From Heterobasidion occidentale (lineage: Eukaryota; Basidiomycota; Agaricomycetes; Russulales; Bondarzewiaceae), in assembly GCA_039111635.1 (NCBI GenBank), contig JBCAQO010000013.1, forward strand, positions 248,001-312,000: a DNA stretch of 64,000 nt, read 5' to 3'. The notes beneath the pieces were generated by a model. That model was not told where the DNA came from. It worked only from the letters and a program-made list of their open reading frames with translations, and searched no databases. Within the stretch, counting starts at the first letter, position 1, and each line of letters begins with the position of its first letter. Below are positions 1 to 10,439 of this stretch, piece after piece. The position numbers were made by a program, and so were the translations under genes.

Positions 1-436
1 AAAGACAAACGTAATGAGCAGAGCAGCGCCTTTGGGAGTCTTGTATGTCGTAGTATCCCACCCCTGACGCCACTCCGGGAGGGTCTTGATATCGGCCTTC
101 TCGGGCGCCGTCCATTCCTCAAGATTCTCGAGGGCGCGGACAACAGCATAGACGACGACGCCCAAATCTGCGATGGTCGCCTCCAGTCGTGGTTTGCCAA
201 CATCGATGTTGATCGCCTGAACGAGGCGCTCTTCGTTCTCTTGAAGCATCTTGCCCAGCTGGTAGAGCTGCTGACGGCGGTATGCGAGGGGACGAGTGAC
301 GCCCGACGCGAACGTCGCCTTCACTCTCGCATGAATCTGAGAGTCTCGGGGTCAGCGCACTCCGAAGGCGTGCATGGCCAAAAAGTGCTACCTTGGTGAT
401 CTCGTTGAGGGGGGTGAACTGGAGTGTAGAGGCCAT
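1..436 (-). CDS. aldehyde dehydrogenase, ALDH3-like (5' part only)
   Basis: NAD(P)-dependent aldehyde dehydrogenase, probably the fatty-aldehyde (Hfd1/ALDH3) type. The ATG is at 434-436 and begins MASTLQFTPLNEITK. A 55 bp GT-AG intron (337-391) follows, and exon 2 runs off the left edge. Exon 2 reads IHARVKATFASGVTRPLAYR and continues with RQQLYQLGKMLQENEERL, GKPRLEA and PKGAALLI. These are the N-terminal helices and approach to the cofactor fold typical of ALDH3 proteins, where RP-L-R-QL and GKP-E are conserved. About 125 residues of roughly 500 are present, so the catalytic Cys and Glu lie outside the window. The family is clear; the exact substrate is inferred. Confidence 0.88.
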
Positions 437-1499
437 GACTGAGAGTCTGAGTGTGTTGGAGTGGGTAGGTCTGGGAAGGTGATGGTGTCGAGGTGTGGTT
501 CAGCCAAGGGCTTTTAAAAGATGATCAGAGGGCCAGGGAGGGCCTGTTCTTGGAACAAACGTGATCCAGAATTCGGAGGCGGGGGACTACTGTACTGGGC
601 TACCAATCGTAGCCGTTATGGAAGCTTCTGATGAGAGTTATCGAATGATGACCTCTTTTGAGAAATCACATAACTTCGCAGAATCATGGTATCCATGAAT
701 GCATGATCCCTCGAGCCATGGTATGCATGTCTTCGATATGGAGAGAGACGCGCCTGTGACATGGACTTTGGCCTGTCCGGGGTCCTGACGTGGACCCAAA
801 CCGATCGCAACGGGATCAAATTCTTGCCACCTCCATTGCCACACCCTAGCCTACATTGGACTGACTTTGTATATCTGCTTGCCATATTGCGTATGGTGTT
901 TTCATGCACATTCCTGTCATCGGTGCGTGATGATGTTCATCAAGTATGAGTCTGACGCAGACGTCCTGTCACCAGTTGCCCCGCAGCGCTATCCAGTGCC
1001 GACTTTCAATGGTCCGTAATGGATTTGCTGTCATCTGAGTGAATCTGTTTGGTGACCAAAATCTGGCGAATATTTAGTATCATGGCGCAGTCGTCAAGCT
1101 ATGCTCGTTATTGGACTCAAATCGCGTACCTTGAGCCATGATGCATGATGCATGACCCTTCCAGCTTGAAGGATCCATCCCATTCAAGTTTCCAACTTGG
1201 GTCAGATTGTCGCACGAACCCCTGGGTAACATTTTTTTACAAGCCCGCCAGCACCAAGGTGGTGCTTCCTGGCGGGTTACGACATGGGAAGGGTCACTGG
1301 GCGCCGGTTCACGAATCATGCGTGTCTGAATTCTACTGGGTTTGCCATGGATCTAGGCATCTAGGGCATCCGATGGCGAACGAAGCCAAGCAACGTTGGG
1401 GCGGTTGCATCCCCTTTCAGCGTTCGCCTCTGTCCCACGAGCCTGAGGTGGTCCTCGGGGGTCAGCGAAGACCTTCCGGAGAAAGAACCTTTTTTTGAC
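437..1499. other. intergenic, no gene recognised
   Basis: This holds the divergent upstream region of the aldehyde dehydrogenase followed by about 1 kb without a recognisable gene. Open frames here (for example 616-909 minus, 1145-1498 plus) have no motif, no splice pattern and no resemblance to a family I know. Confidence 0.6.
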
Positions 1500-3800
1500 A
1501 GTGCGCCTGATGCAATTCGTTACGAAGCGGAAGCCTGGATATGGGACTCAGTGTCTTTAGCGCTCAAGTATGTTAAGAGGTCCACGCGGAAGGAGAATCC
1601 GGGCTTGCTCGTGCCAACACCTCCCTCCCTCCGAACCCTTCACCTTTGAGTGTTTCACCCCTCCATCATGGCCGCGTTCACCGATGTGCCCCTCGACAAA
1701 GCTGGTATTGTCTCGACGGTGATTGAGGGGGTTCTATATGGTGAGCCTGCCGAGCGCCTCGTATGGTGCCCTCGCGACTGACATGCGTACGAACATCGCG
1801 CCCAGGATTTTCCCTCTTCATGTTCGGCATCACACTATGGGTTCTGCTCTACCGCCGATCAACGAAGGACGTCAACCGACCCATGGTTGTCGTTGCAATA
1901 TTGCTCTTTGCGTTCAGTACTATGGTACGCGCCTCATTCGAACTACAGGCTGTGCCTTGCTGAAAGGATGAACGTCAGCATCTTGGAGTCGACATACATC
2001 GAATTATTTCAGGACTTGTGGATAACAGAAACTACCCAGGCGGCCCTGCCCTGTGGTTCGCTGATCCTTCGCAGTTCACTTTCGTCTTCAAGAACGCGAT
2101 CTATTCGTTCCAGACCGTGCTGGGCGACGGTGTAGTCGTGAGTATCCGTTTATCGAGCTTTGATAGTTGCTCTTCATCCCCAATGGTGTTCCAGATATAT
2201 CGTTGTTATATGGTTTGGCAATCCATATATATCGTCATATTTCCCTTGATCATGTTGACTGGGGTTGCTGGTGAGCAGGGTGTCCATGCGCGGTCGTTCT
2301 GACTCTGATCTCCACATACAGTCGCAGCTGGTGGAAGTGTTTGGGCTTGCTCGCAGGCCACTCCAACACAGGGTGGTATTTTCTTCCAACGGACAGGACA
2401 GTGGATTACGGCCTTTTACTCATCTACGTTGTCCACCAATCTTATCTGTACATGTACGCCTTGTCATCTCAGTAACCGGTTCCGGTCGCTGATATCCCTT
2501 GTTAGTCCTCCTCGCATTCCGGATCTGGCAGATAAACTCTCGCGTCCGGAATCACCATGGCGGGTCCACCCTCATGCCTGTACTGCTCATCATCATCGAT
2601 GCTGGTCTATTATACTCCGTCACCCTCCTTTCAGCACTGCTATGTTTCGTCAATCACACAAACGGCCAATACGTTGTCCTCGACATGGTGAGAGCATGTT
2701 CTCTTTTTCTACCTTTGCGATGCCGAGCGTTCTGACACTTTCGTGTTTTTGGTACTAGGTCATGCCTATTATCTCTATCGCATTTTACATGGTCATCATC
2801 CGTGTCGGCGTCGCAAAAGTTACCCCTTCTTCACGTCAAGGGGACTCTTCTGGGTTTGGTAACCCTCTCAGTCAGACACAGAACCGGGACTACGCGATGC
2901 GGCCACTCGAGGTGCACATCTCGCAGCTCACGGAAAGTCAAAAAGACAAGGTCGACCAGCGAAGTGATGCGTCGATCTCAAAGCATGCGGAGGAGGTATG
3001 AGCTACTCCTTGCTGATCGTGCGTGCAGATAGACGCGAGGAGTCGGCACCTGGGCAGTCCTGTTTTTATTAGCCGTTGTCGTGATTGACGGCGATACCCC
3101 CTCCCACCCAAAGTTACCTGTCGAATGCACCCAGTCGTTTACTATTTGCTTCTTGTATGTTTTCTTCTTTTTTTTTTATCTCGTGAAGGGACATCCTTCC
3201 AATGTAGCAACGCCTTCGAAGCCCATCAATGAATATTCGTTGCAAGAGCGCCCAACCTTCAATCCTGATTGACATTCATTAACATGCCACGCCATCAAAA
3301 GCAGTGGTCCGCTTGTCAAACGTCTTTGACCGCCATCATGCTTTGGAGCGCGCTGGAATATCAATCGTGCGGGTCCACAGCTCGGTCGTACGCGGTGCCA
3401 ACTTCCACGCTGAGCAGCCTCGGCAGAAGTCTCGGTTGCGTTCTCATGGAAGAGGCGAGCCCTCCCATCTATCATTAGCTAGGTTTAACCCTCGCTTGCG
3501 TGCACCGTACTAACCGCATTCGAATGCAACGACCGTCCAAAACCGTCCAACGTTCGGAATTCGCGTGACATCAGTCCGACCGCTCGTCTCCAGCATCCTG
3601 CGAGATATTCGCACTTGATGAAGGACACCCGCCCCGCTGAGAACGGTGACATGATGGCATCGTACACATGGCGCTTGCGATAGAGACCCGCTGAATACAC
3701 AGCCCTCAGGTGACCATTGGTGAACATCATGCCTCGGAGGTCTCGGAGGTCATTGTTTGTATCCCGCACACCGCGCAAAGTTTCACTTTGAATAGCAGCA
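1500..3800 (+). repeat. segmental duplication, copy A (membrane-protein gene plus flanks)
   Basis: Homologous to 10440-12560. Similarity covers the promoter side (compare gcgctcaagtatgttaagag near 1560 with gcgctcgagtacgtaaagag near 10527), all exons and introns of the membrane gene, and the 3' flank (tgtcgaatgcacccagtcg versus tgtcgaatgcagctagttg). It extends to a shared ctcggaggtctcgga stretch near 3737 and 12525. Boundaries were judged by eye and may be off by about 100 bp. Confidence 0.75.
1668..3001 (+). CDS. multi-pass (seven-TM-like) membrane protein, copy A
   Basis: An integral membrane protein of a family common in agaricomycetes; function unknown to me. The ATG at 1668 starts MAAFTDVPLDKAGIVSTVIE. 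Exons join across short GT-AG introns (the first is 1741-1805) into about 330 residues. Hydrophobic segments in order include FSLFMFGITLWVLLY, MVVVAILLFAFSTM, IVIFPLIMLTGVA, MPVLLIIIDAGLLY and MPIISIAFYMVII. A soluble tail ends SKHAEEV at 3001. The HLGVDIHRIISGLVD and YSFQTVLGDGVV motifs between segments are shared with copy B. All joins stay in frame, so this copy looks intact. It could be a GPCR-like sensor, but no ligand or signalling motif supports that. Confidence 0.8.
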
Positions 3801-4427
3801 GCTCGGATTGATGGCTGCCTGAAGCTTGACATCATAAAGTTGAATGTAAACGATTGACTAGCTAGCAGTCTGTTGTACACGCGTCTGATGGAAAAATCAT
3901 GATTAGTGGGGCCGTTGTAGTCAATCAATACTAGCCCTCATGTCACTGCCATTGCCATAAGTATCAACCGCGTGCATGGTGAGTCTGATGGCTGTAGTGA
4001 ATATATCAAGGCGAAATCAGATGCGTGTCATGCAGGGTCATGGTTCACTCGAAAATACTTGGTATGTTCGACGCGATCTAATGACTGCCAGGGGCTACCA
4101 AACAAAGATCGCTGGGCATGGGAAGGAGAGGGCTGTCGCCCTGATACTGTACTTCTCGGGAGCTGAACATAGAAATCTTGCTATCGCTGAGCCAAAATGC
4201 GATGTGAGGGATATAATCGTCACTGTTTCCCTTGTTACCGTGATTTGGAGGGAAGAAATTGCTGATAGCTCAACAGAGAAATCTGACTTCGTGCGTATCT
4301 TCTTCAAAAATTCGAAAATATCGCCTTGTGGTTCCAAATGTCCAAGAAAAGCGTGCGCAGAAAAGCATACAGAAGAAATTATACACCTCCGTTTCTGTCC
4401 CTGTTTATCCTAACACTCACATATTGA
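3801..4427. other. intergenic, no gene recognised
   Basis: This lies between the duplication and the 3' end of the oxoprolinase-like gene. Open frames on both strands overlap each other and show no motif or convincing splice structure. Confidence 0.55.
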
Positions 4428-6771
4428 TCAAAATCCCGCCTGAGCCGCCTCCCTTTCTGCCAGACTTCCTCGCGCTGCCCACGCCTTGACGTGCGCCAGG
4501 TCCTCTTGCTCGTCCAGTTCCCTCTCTACCGCCTCGGGGAGCCCCCAACCACCGCCTCCGGGCGTCTCGATTAGCAGCCGGTCGCCCTTGCCCATCCACA
4601 CCGTCGCCTTGCCGCCGATATTGACCCTGCGCGGTTCCTGCGTCCGCTCGGATTCGCCATCTAACAGGTCGCCGTCGCCGCGCCGCGCCTGCTTCACCCA
4701 GGTGTTTCGCCCAAGGCCGCCAGGGCCGCCGCCTTCGAGCCCGTACGGCTGGCGTGTCCTCCGCTGCGTATTCGAATGGCACTATCAGTCTCATGTCGTA
4801 TGGCGAGAGGCATACAGAAGGGCTGACCTCGGAGAGAATGGAGACTTGTAGCGGCTCCGTGAATTCTATCTCTCGCACGACACCTTCTCCGCCACGGTAT
4901 TTACCATCGCCTGCCGAGCCCTCTCGGAGTCCGAACCGGTGCAGGAGCAGCGGATACCGCCGCTCGAGAATTTCGACATCCCCAATGCGCGTATTCGTGA
5001 TGTGCGTGTGCACGCCCGACGTCCCGTGCCACGTTGGCCCGGCGCCCGAGCCGCCGGCAATCGTCTGTGGTTGATGCGCATCGCGGTGAGTAGCCGATAA
5101 CTCCTAGGATCAAGCATGCGCCGATCGGGTGTCAGGAAACGCACCTCATAGTATCCCCACCCGGCGACGTTGTTCCCATCGGCGTCTTTGCCGCCGGCAC
5201 CGAACGTGAGGTTGTTCGTGCAGCCCTGGCTCGCGGAGCACGCGTGGAAGGCCTTGAGGACAACATCGACGATGCGCTGCGAGGTGAGAACGTTGCCGCC
5301 GCAGACAGCCGCCGTGCGCGAGGGCGAGAGCAAGCTGCCCTTCGGTATCCGGACTGAAACCAGTCGTCAATATGAGCATGTTATGATAGCATAAGCAGGG
5401 GCATACTGTCGAGGGGAACGAGGCAGCCCGCGTTGAGAGGGATGTCGAGGTCGAGCATGGACCGCATGCAGTATATGACGGCGGAATGCACGACCGAGAT
5501 CGGGGCGTTGAGGTTCCCTCGGACTTCGCAGCCGGTGCCTTCGAAGTCCAAAACGGCGGAGCCAGCTTTCTCGTCGATCTCCACCTTCAGGTGAATCTGA
5601 AGGAACGGTGTGTGAGGGTGCGTATGGGGACGAGAAGAAGGTGCGTGGGGTATACGAACGGGAGAGCCGTCATCGAGATAGTCGACCGCGCTGAGGACGT
5701 TTGTGCCGGATTTTTTGACCACTTCGCGGAGGAGATTGCGTACTGAGGCTTCGGCGTTGGAACGAATGTGCAGCATGTATTCCTGGACTGTCTCGAGGCC
5801 ATAGTCGTCAACGACTGCATTTGTCTCGTCGTTAGTATACAAGTGCGATCCCTCAAGAGGGAACTTTACATACTTGAATGGATGAGCTGAATGCCCTTGT
5901 GATTGGCGGCAATTTGCTTCGGGAACATAAGAACTTTAGATCAACCCCATCTAGACATATGTCGAGCCTCGGAGACTTACCGCTTTCAGATCGCTTTCGA
6001 CATCTCTGATATTCCTACACCCCGAACTACCGGGATATTGAGCCGGCTTGTCGAGCATGTACTCGTAAAGGCCCTTCTGGTCAAACACGCCGCTGTTGAC
6101 GACCTTGAAGCTGACAATCTCCGCACCCTCCTCGAAAATGTTCACCGAAGTCGGGGGCATAGAGCCAGGAAGAATACCGCCGATGTCGGCGTGGTGCCCG
6201 CGCGAGGCCGTGAAGAATATGATCTCTTTCGTCTTGGGGTCGAAGACGGGGCTGATGATGGTGATGTCGGGGAGGTGACTGGAATACAGAATCTCAATAT
6301 GTGATTGATTTTTGCGGTCTGAGGATATGCGATAGCGCGGTGGACGCTACAACGCCCAGGCACCATTGAAGCAAAGTTCATGACTTACGAGCCGCCCGCA
6401 TGTGGGGAGTTGGTCATCAACACGTCTCCCTCCTTCAAGTCCTTCCCATAGAGCTGCATCTGGTACTTCACAGCGCTACCAAACCAATTCAATAATGCGC
6501 AACTACCATTGCTATTGACAGGTCTTACTCACAAGCTCATAGATCCCAAGTGGATGGGAATGAACGGCGCGTTCGCGACGAGGTCTCCATCGGGTGCGAA
6601 GAGCGCGCAAGAGAAATCGAGGCGCTCCTTGATGTTGGTGCTGATTGAAGTCTGCTGAAGGGATCGACCCATCGCTTCTGCGACGCTCATGAAGCGGTTC
6701 GCAAACAGCGTGAGGAGAATCGGGTCAGGCCCTTTGATGGTGGACGCGGGGACTGGCATGGTTGAAGGCAA
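4428..6771 (-). CDS. hydantoinase B / 5-oxoprolinase C-terminal half
   Basis: Corresponds to the HyuB half of ATP-dependent 5-oxoprolinase, the cytosolic enzyme that opens 5-oxoproline to glutamate in the glutathione cycle. About 600 residues are spread over some nine exons, all joining in frame. Recognisable blocks are [122 protein letters not shown] and, after the last intron, [20 protein letters not shown]. The stop at 4428 follows a normal HyuB end (ETPGGGGWG). The ATG at 6771 (or 6759) sits at the start of the HyuB region. Fungal 5-oxoprolinases are normally about 1,300 residues with an N-terminal HyuA half, and I find no HyuA sequence upstream before the divergent gene at 7296. It is either a HyuB-only paralogue or a 5'-truncated copy. 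Confidence 0.88.
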
Positions 6772-7295
6772 GAAGAGAGAAGAGAAATTGGCTGCGACGA
6801 GGTTGGGAAGGTGCTCGTTATAAGTCGTAATTGACTTGGGCCAGGTCCAGTCGGCGAGCAGATAACGTCGGATGAAATCTATAAGGCGATCGTGATTCGA
6901 TCTCTGCAGATGTCTGTGGTCGATGATTAACGTTTACTGTTTAGATGTGATTTACCACGAAAATGAGCTTCGTAGAAGTGCTCATTATAACGACTTTTAA
7001 GAACGCTGCCTACCACAATTCGAACCAAAGCTTCTTGGACTCTTCTTCGAACTGTGGATGAAGTGGGAGGGAGTAGGAGCCAAACCAGGTTGGCCGGCGG
7101 CAGAGCCAGCTTCGGAGCCGTCGTGCCTCGCTGACCCTAACCCGAGGTGGTCGATCCCAATGCCGCCGGCAGTGCTGCTGTCGAGTCTCCCATTACTCTC
7201 AAAAAACATATCACAATACTCGCTCCAAATCCTTTCCAGCCTGCTTTGTTTTCATTTGGACCTCTACACTCATAATCACTCCTGCGGAACACAGA
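6772..7295. promoter_or_regulatory. divergent intergenic region between HyuB-like gene and UBR7-like gene
   Basis: 524 bp between two divergently transcribed ATGs, so it must hold both promoters. A TATA-like cttataacgag (minus strand, near 6815-6825) lies about 45 bp upstream of the HyuB ATG. The open frame at 6997-7209 (minus) does not resemble the missing HyuA domain. Confidence 0.45.
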
Positions 7296-9187
7296 ATGGC
7301 CGATACGTTAATGAACTACATAGCCTCCCAAGCTGCCCTCGTTCAAGAGGCCGCTGAAGCTCTCCCTCATCAGTTTACGCACTGCACTTACTCCCTCGGA
7401 CACATTCGGCAGGCCGTGTATCTCTGCCAAACGTGCGCCGTTCCCAGAGGGATCTGCTCAGCATGCTCCATCGCCTGCCACACAGACCACGAGCAGCTCG
7501 AGCTGTTCCCGAAGCGTCACTTTCGGTGCGACTGTCCCACCGCGTCCCTCTCGCACGCATGCACGCTCCATAGAACTCCAGAGGAGGAGAACGCGTCAAA
7601 CCCGTACGGAAAGAATTTTCAGGGTGTTTTTTGCAGGTGTGGGCGGCATTATGACGCGTCTCTGGAGAGAGAAACGATGATCCAGTGTCTGGTATGTGAG
7701 GTGAGTCTTGGATTTGTTTCTCCTGAACTTCATTCCACATTCTGCGTGCTCCGGCTCGAAATAATTACTGAGAGAGGGAAAGTTCGTCTCTATCTGCGCC
7801 GAAATAACTCGTGTCTTTCGCTGCATGGAAAAGGATCAGGTTATTGGAGAGTTCTTTTGTGACAATTCTTCTGACCCCAGTTTTGATTGATTGTTCCTGT
7901 CATTTTCATTTCATAATAAACCAATTTGCCGTGTTGACATCTTTCCAGGACTGGCTTCACGAATCTTGCCTCAACCTCCGCGACAAGCCGTCCTCGCGCG
8001 AACCTACGCCCGCGCCTGAGGACCCCGCGCCCGCAGAATCCCACGAACATAGCACCGCGACGAACGATGGCAACGATGACGCCCGTTCCGAAGCCTCCTC
8101 CTCAGGACTCCCACCCCCGCTGATCACAGGCACCGACTACGACGCGCTGGTCTGCGGCTCCTGCGTCGCGTGCATCCCCATCCTCCGACGATGGGCGGGC
8201 ACTGAGGGCGTCATGATGGTCTCGCGCGACGATTCCAGCGCGGCGTGGCACATCGTCGAAGGCAGCGTTCCGAGCGCGAACGCGAACGAAGCCGAAAACG
8301 TCGACGTCGCTGATGACGGCCCAGTCGAGGTCGGCACAAAGCGCCCCCTCTCGCCTCCGGCTCCGAGCGCGCAACCGGACGCCAAGAAAGCGAGGCTGGT
8401 GCTTTCGGAGCCGTCTTCGTTTGGGGAATTGTCTTCTACACGGACGAACGCGTGTTTGGCGCCGGCCGTCAACCCTATCGCAGAGCGCATTTTCGCCGCG
8501 CTCGACGCGAAAGAGCAGGACCCGTCACAATTGCGGGGGAGCGGTGATATTCTCCTGACCGGCGACTGGCGAACACGATGGTGCCGTTGCGACTCGGTAA
8601 GCTCGCCCACTTTGCTATTCTGAGAAGACCATCTCACGCCTGAACTATTCGTGTATATACGTGTGTTCGCGCTCCCAGTGCCTCTCACAGCTACAGGAAT
8701 ATCCGTATCTGCTTGATGAAGAGGAAACATACGAGCCACCTGAGGACCCTGACTCCCGTGCGTGCTGTCTTCTTGAGAAAAGTTTCTTCCTGAACGGGAT
8801 GATATCTGACTGGCGCTGATGCTGTTTTCTTGTCTTCCTCTATCATCAGAACTTTCCCTCGAAGAACTGGGTGCGCGGGCGTTAATCACATCCCGCGCGA
8901 GCAAGCACTTGATGGGATTCGTGCATTCAATGATATGAGGTGCGTGCCCAAGGCGCCTCTCATCTCTTCCTTGTCATCCTTGAAACAATCAAGGAATGCT
9001 GTGTTTTTGATGGAGGCTGACGCTCACACTGATGCTGATTATCGCGCGCGCGCGCTATAGGGACGACCTCGTCAAATTTCTGCGCCCGTTCGCACAGGAG
9101 GGCAAGGTCGTTGCAGAAGCTGATATCAGGGAGTTCTTTGAGGCGAAAATTGAGACTGCGAGGCAGGGCCAGGGGTACGCGGCCTGA
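7296..9187 (+). CDS. UBR-box and PHD-finger protein, UBR7/Mlo2-like
   Basis: Putative E3 ubiquitin ligase of the UBR7 (S. pombe Mlo2) family. The ATG at 7296 follows a short 5' leader. The N-terminal zf-UBR box has CTYSLGHIRQAVYLCQTC followed by CSACSIACHTDHEQLELF and RCDC. The PHD-like finger follows (FCRCGRHYDA, QCLVCE, then after an intron DWLHESCL). An acidic Ser/Pro-rich middle has a second Cys cluster (VCGSCVACIPILRRW). The tail shows WRTRWCRCDS then CLSQLQEYPYLLDEEETYEP. The last exons encode SLEELGARAL, NHIPREQALDGIRAFNDMR and DDLVKFLRPFAQEGKVV, ending GQGYAA at 9187. Between GARAL and NHIPRE (about 8882) the frame slips by one missing base, in gcgttaatcac. The rest is uninterrupted, so I read this as a functional gene with a consensus error. 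Confidence 0.88.
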
Positions 9188-10439
9188 GCAGGGTGTTCTC
9201 ATGGGGCTCCGTGCGTCTGGTGTTGATCGTTTCGCGTGGTCTCTATCGGGTTTCTTTTTTCACTTTTCGTTTCTGGTGTATATGTTGATAAAAATTGTCA
9301 CGCTCATGGTTCAGGTGCTCGGGGTCGCTCTGATGTAGTTTTACAACGCTTTAATATCTTGGCAGTGCGCATCCTCGTCTCACGGATGATTCTCGTCTTC
9401 AATTTCTGCCTCGAGTTGCCTGGTCGCTCGACTATCTTAGCCGTACGTCCAATAGCGGCAGCGAGACAACGGTTCAGTTTCCAATCCTTCTTTTGCTATC
9501 CAGACGAAGAACGTAGCAACGATATAGCTCTTATCATCTTCATTTTTTTTTCTCATGACTAGGACTACCCCGAGGTGCGCAAAGTGCTTCCCATCTGCTT
9601 CAGTTGATTACTTCTCTCTTTTCTTTTGAAGGCTGCGCTACCTTTTGTCTGTGAACATTGGTGCGTCTCGTTCTGGGTTATTGCTCTGGCCGGCGTTGCT
9701 CACTTCTGCCTCGTGGTTGCTCTAGGCTAGACTGCCAAATCTTGAAATTATCTATGTCGCTCACGTCCTCGATTGTTCGGAAAATGTCTTAGCGACAGTG
9801 ATCCGCATTGCACATTTACGGAGAAGCACCCACAAATGCACCCGTTTCAGAGGATATTGCCCGCTTAACCAGTGCTGCCCCGCTACTGCTGTATCGATGC
9901 AGCTAAGTCACCCAATATCTCGGCGGCAGAGCGTCCGTTCCGTTGTCGTCTCGATTGGTGACTCAGAGGTGTGGTTTACGGCGGGTAGGGGGCTCTCTGT
10001 GTGTTGGAGTAAGGACTTTGATCTGTGCTAGATGCATTCAGAACTCGTCGACCCACACCCAAGCCGGGTTCGCATCTCGCACAGGACACCGCCCTCGCAA
10101 AGCATCGCTATTCCCATCTTCTGTGATGAATCCACAATTTATCACTATCCCCATCTTCTGTGATGCATCCACATCTCATCACTAAAGATCCCTATCTTAG
10201 GTATCTGCGCAGATGAAAGATTGTCTTGGCACCATCTCCGGGCGAACGATACGTCTCCTCTGAAGCAGTACGTAGACCATGTCTCTGCCCAAGCCTGCAT
10301 CAGGCTTCCGTTGTTGTACCGCTGAAAAATCCCATTTCTGTATAGCGTATGGCGCCTTCATGCTTGTCCTCGCCCACGGTGCGCGGTTCTATCTGATGTG
10401 ATTGTAATCTGATTCCAACATGATTCTCATGTGACGAAC
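9188..10439. other. intergenic, no gene recognised apart from a short tandem repeat
   Basis: The 3' flank of the UBR7-like gene and spacer before duplication copy B. Small frames at 9798-10185 have no family resemblance. A two-unit repeat at 10109-10182 is listed separately. Confidence 0.55.
10109..10182. repeat. two-copy 37 bp direct tandem repeat
   Basis: Unit 1 is 10109-10145 and unit 2 is 10146-10182. Both share cccatcttctgtgatg, atccaca and atcac at matching positions, with a handful of substitutions and no gap. Confidence 0.8.

Noticed and set aside
6997..7209. Minus-strand frame upstream of the HyuB gene as a remnant of HyuA
   Set aside because: None of the HyuA motifs (for example the N-terminal GGTFTD nucleotide-binding signature) is visible. 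The segment is better explained as divergent promoter sequence.
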